Source: Crossaster papposus
Taxonomy: Eukaryota; Echinodermata; Asteroidea; Velatida; Solasteridae
Assembly (NCBI GenBank): GCA_037893245.1
Contig: JBAIAA010000901.1
Span: 307,001-371,000 of the forward strand
DNA length: 64,000 nt
Direction: 5' to 3'
The notes beneath the pieces were generated by a model. The model searched no databases, was not told the origin of the DNA, and saw nothing but the letters and a program-made list of their open reading frames with translations. The translations under genes and the position numbers were made by a program. Of the stretch, positions 63,491 to 64,000 are shown piece by piece. The first letter of the stretch is position 1; every line of letters starts with the position of its first letter.

Positions 63491-64000
63491 CAGGCCCGTC
63501 AGATGGGGGGGGGGCGACGGTTGCGAACGCCCCCCCTTTGAAAATCTTTTTTTTTTTTTTTTTTTTTTTAAGGTAAAAATTGCGTTTTTGGTTAAGAGAA
63601 TGATGGCGCTTTCCCATCCAGTGACATTCCTCTCTCTGTGACTTGTATGGCTTAATTTAAGCACGAAATAGTCTAGGCCCGTTATGTCCGAAATAAATGG
63701 AGTGGGCGAACACTAAAGACTAGATGACCGTATGGTATAAGATAAATCAAATGTGATTTTATTTGGGGTGCGAGGGGAGAATTGTAATCGCAAATTATCT
63801 TGTGTTAGCAATAGCAGTGCTTTCGTGTCTTTACTGTTATGACACTCGTCAGTTGCAGGTAGGTGATTCCATGGTAAGGAATCGGGTCTAACTCGCAAGG
63901 TGTGTGGGTTTGGTGTGGTTACAATCAATGAACGTGAATTCCAGGTATTTGGAACTTAGCCATATTATTTATATCGGGTCCGTATTATTTCTCTTGTATA
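63491..64000. other. Right edge, no gene recognised
   Basis: G-rich and C-rich strings at 63503-63538 and a poly-T run at about 63547-63570 look like transposon or retroposon ends. The remainder has no recognisable frame. Confidence 0.35.

Overview
The window is animal nuclear DNA. Its genes have introns, exons carry RING/B-box/coiled-coil/NHL (TRIM) domains, and most of the remainder is mobile DNA: non-LTR and DIRS retrotransposons, hAT-, piggyBac/Kolobok-, PIF/Harbinger- and Tc1-like elements, a tRNA-headed SINE, foldback elements and satellites. Expanded TRIM-NHL genes and this transposon mix suggest a marine invertebrate, perhaps a deuterostome (echinoderm, hemichordate or cephalochordate). 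I cannot name the species. There are no bacterial genes, rRNA genes or CRISPR arrays.

The main structure is one block present three times in the same orientation: unit 1 (about 240-22160), unit 2 (about 26530-44215) and unit 3 (about 52570-61600, with large internal deletions). Each unit carries, left to right, a TRIM-NHL gene on the minus strand, a short conserved segment, a GGGAT/GGAAT satellite and (minus strand) a non-LTR retrotransposon. The unit 2 and unit 3 TRIM genes look intact (predicted 637 and 641 aa, two coding exons, intron of about 0.8-1.0 kb). The unit 1 gene has lost its RING, B-boxes and coiled coil and keeps only the NHL part.

Because the units are paralogous, an insertion in one can be checked against an empty site in another. 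This gives exact ends and target-site duplications (TSDs) for several elements: 2935-3654 (TTAA), 14286-14739 (TTA), 27179-28360 (TA), 41827-42598 (8 bp), 56553-56997 (TTAA, telomere-like ends) and 60240-61477 (8 bp). A SINE (54190-54463) and a 1.5-kb foldback element (29785-31309) are also unit-specific. Unit 1 additionally holds a 4.2-kb TTAA-flanked composite (15179-19357) containing a 0.6-kb near-perfect palindrome, a GGCGC-rich MITE and a dead Harbinger transposase.

Between units 1 and 2 (22160-26530) lie hairpin and tandem arrays, a satellite interrupted by a MITE, and a domain saturated with TTCGTA/TACGAA motifs. Between units 2 and 3 (44216-52570) lie a decayed DIRS retrotransposon with its inverted terminal repeat, a second non-LTR reverse transcriptase fragment, a broken gene of a transposon-associated family that resembles FEN1/XPG nucleases, and several Harbinger-type MITEs. 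The right end (61600-64000) holds a truncated TTAA element, a 17-bp minisatellite and a foldback element.

The only plausible host genes are the TRIM-NHL genes and, less securely, a two-exon 62-codon reading frame at 36107-36516 inside the unit 2 satellite.
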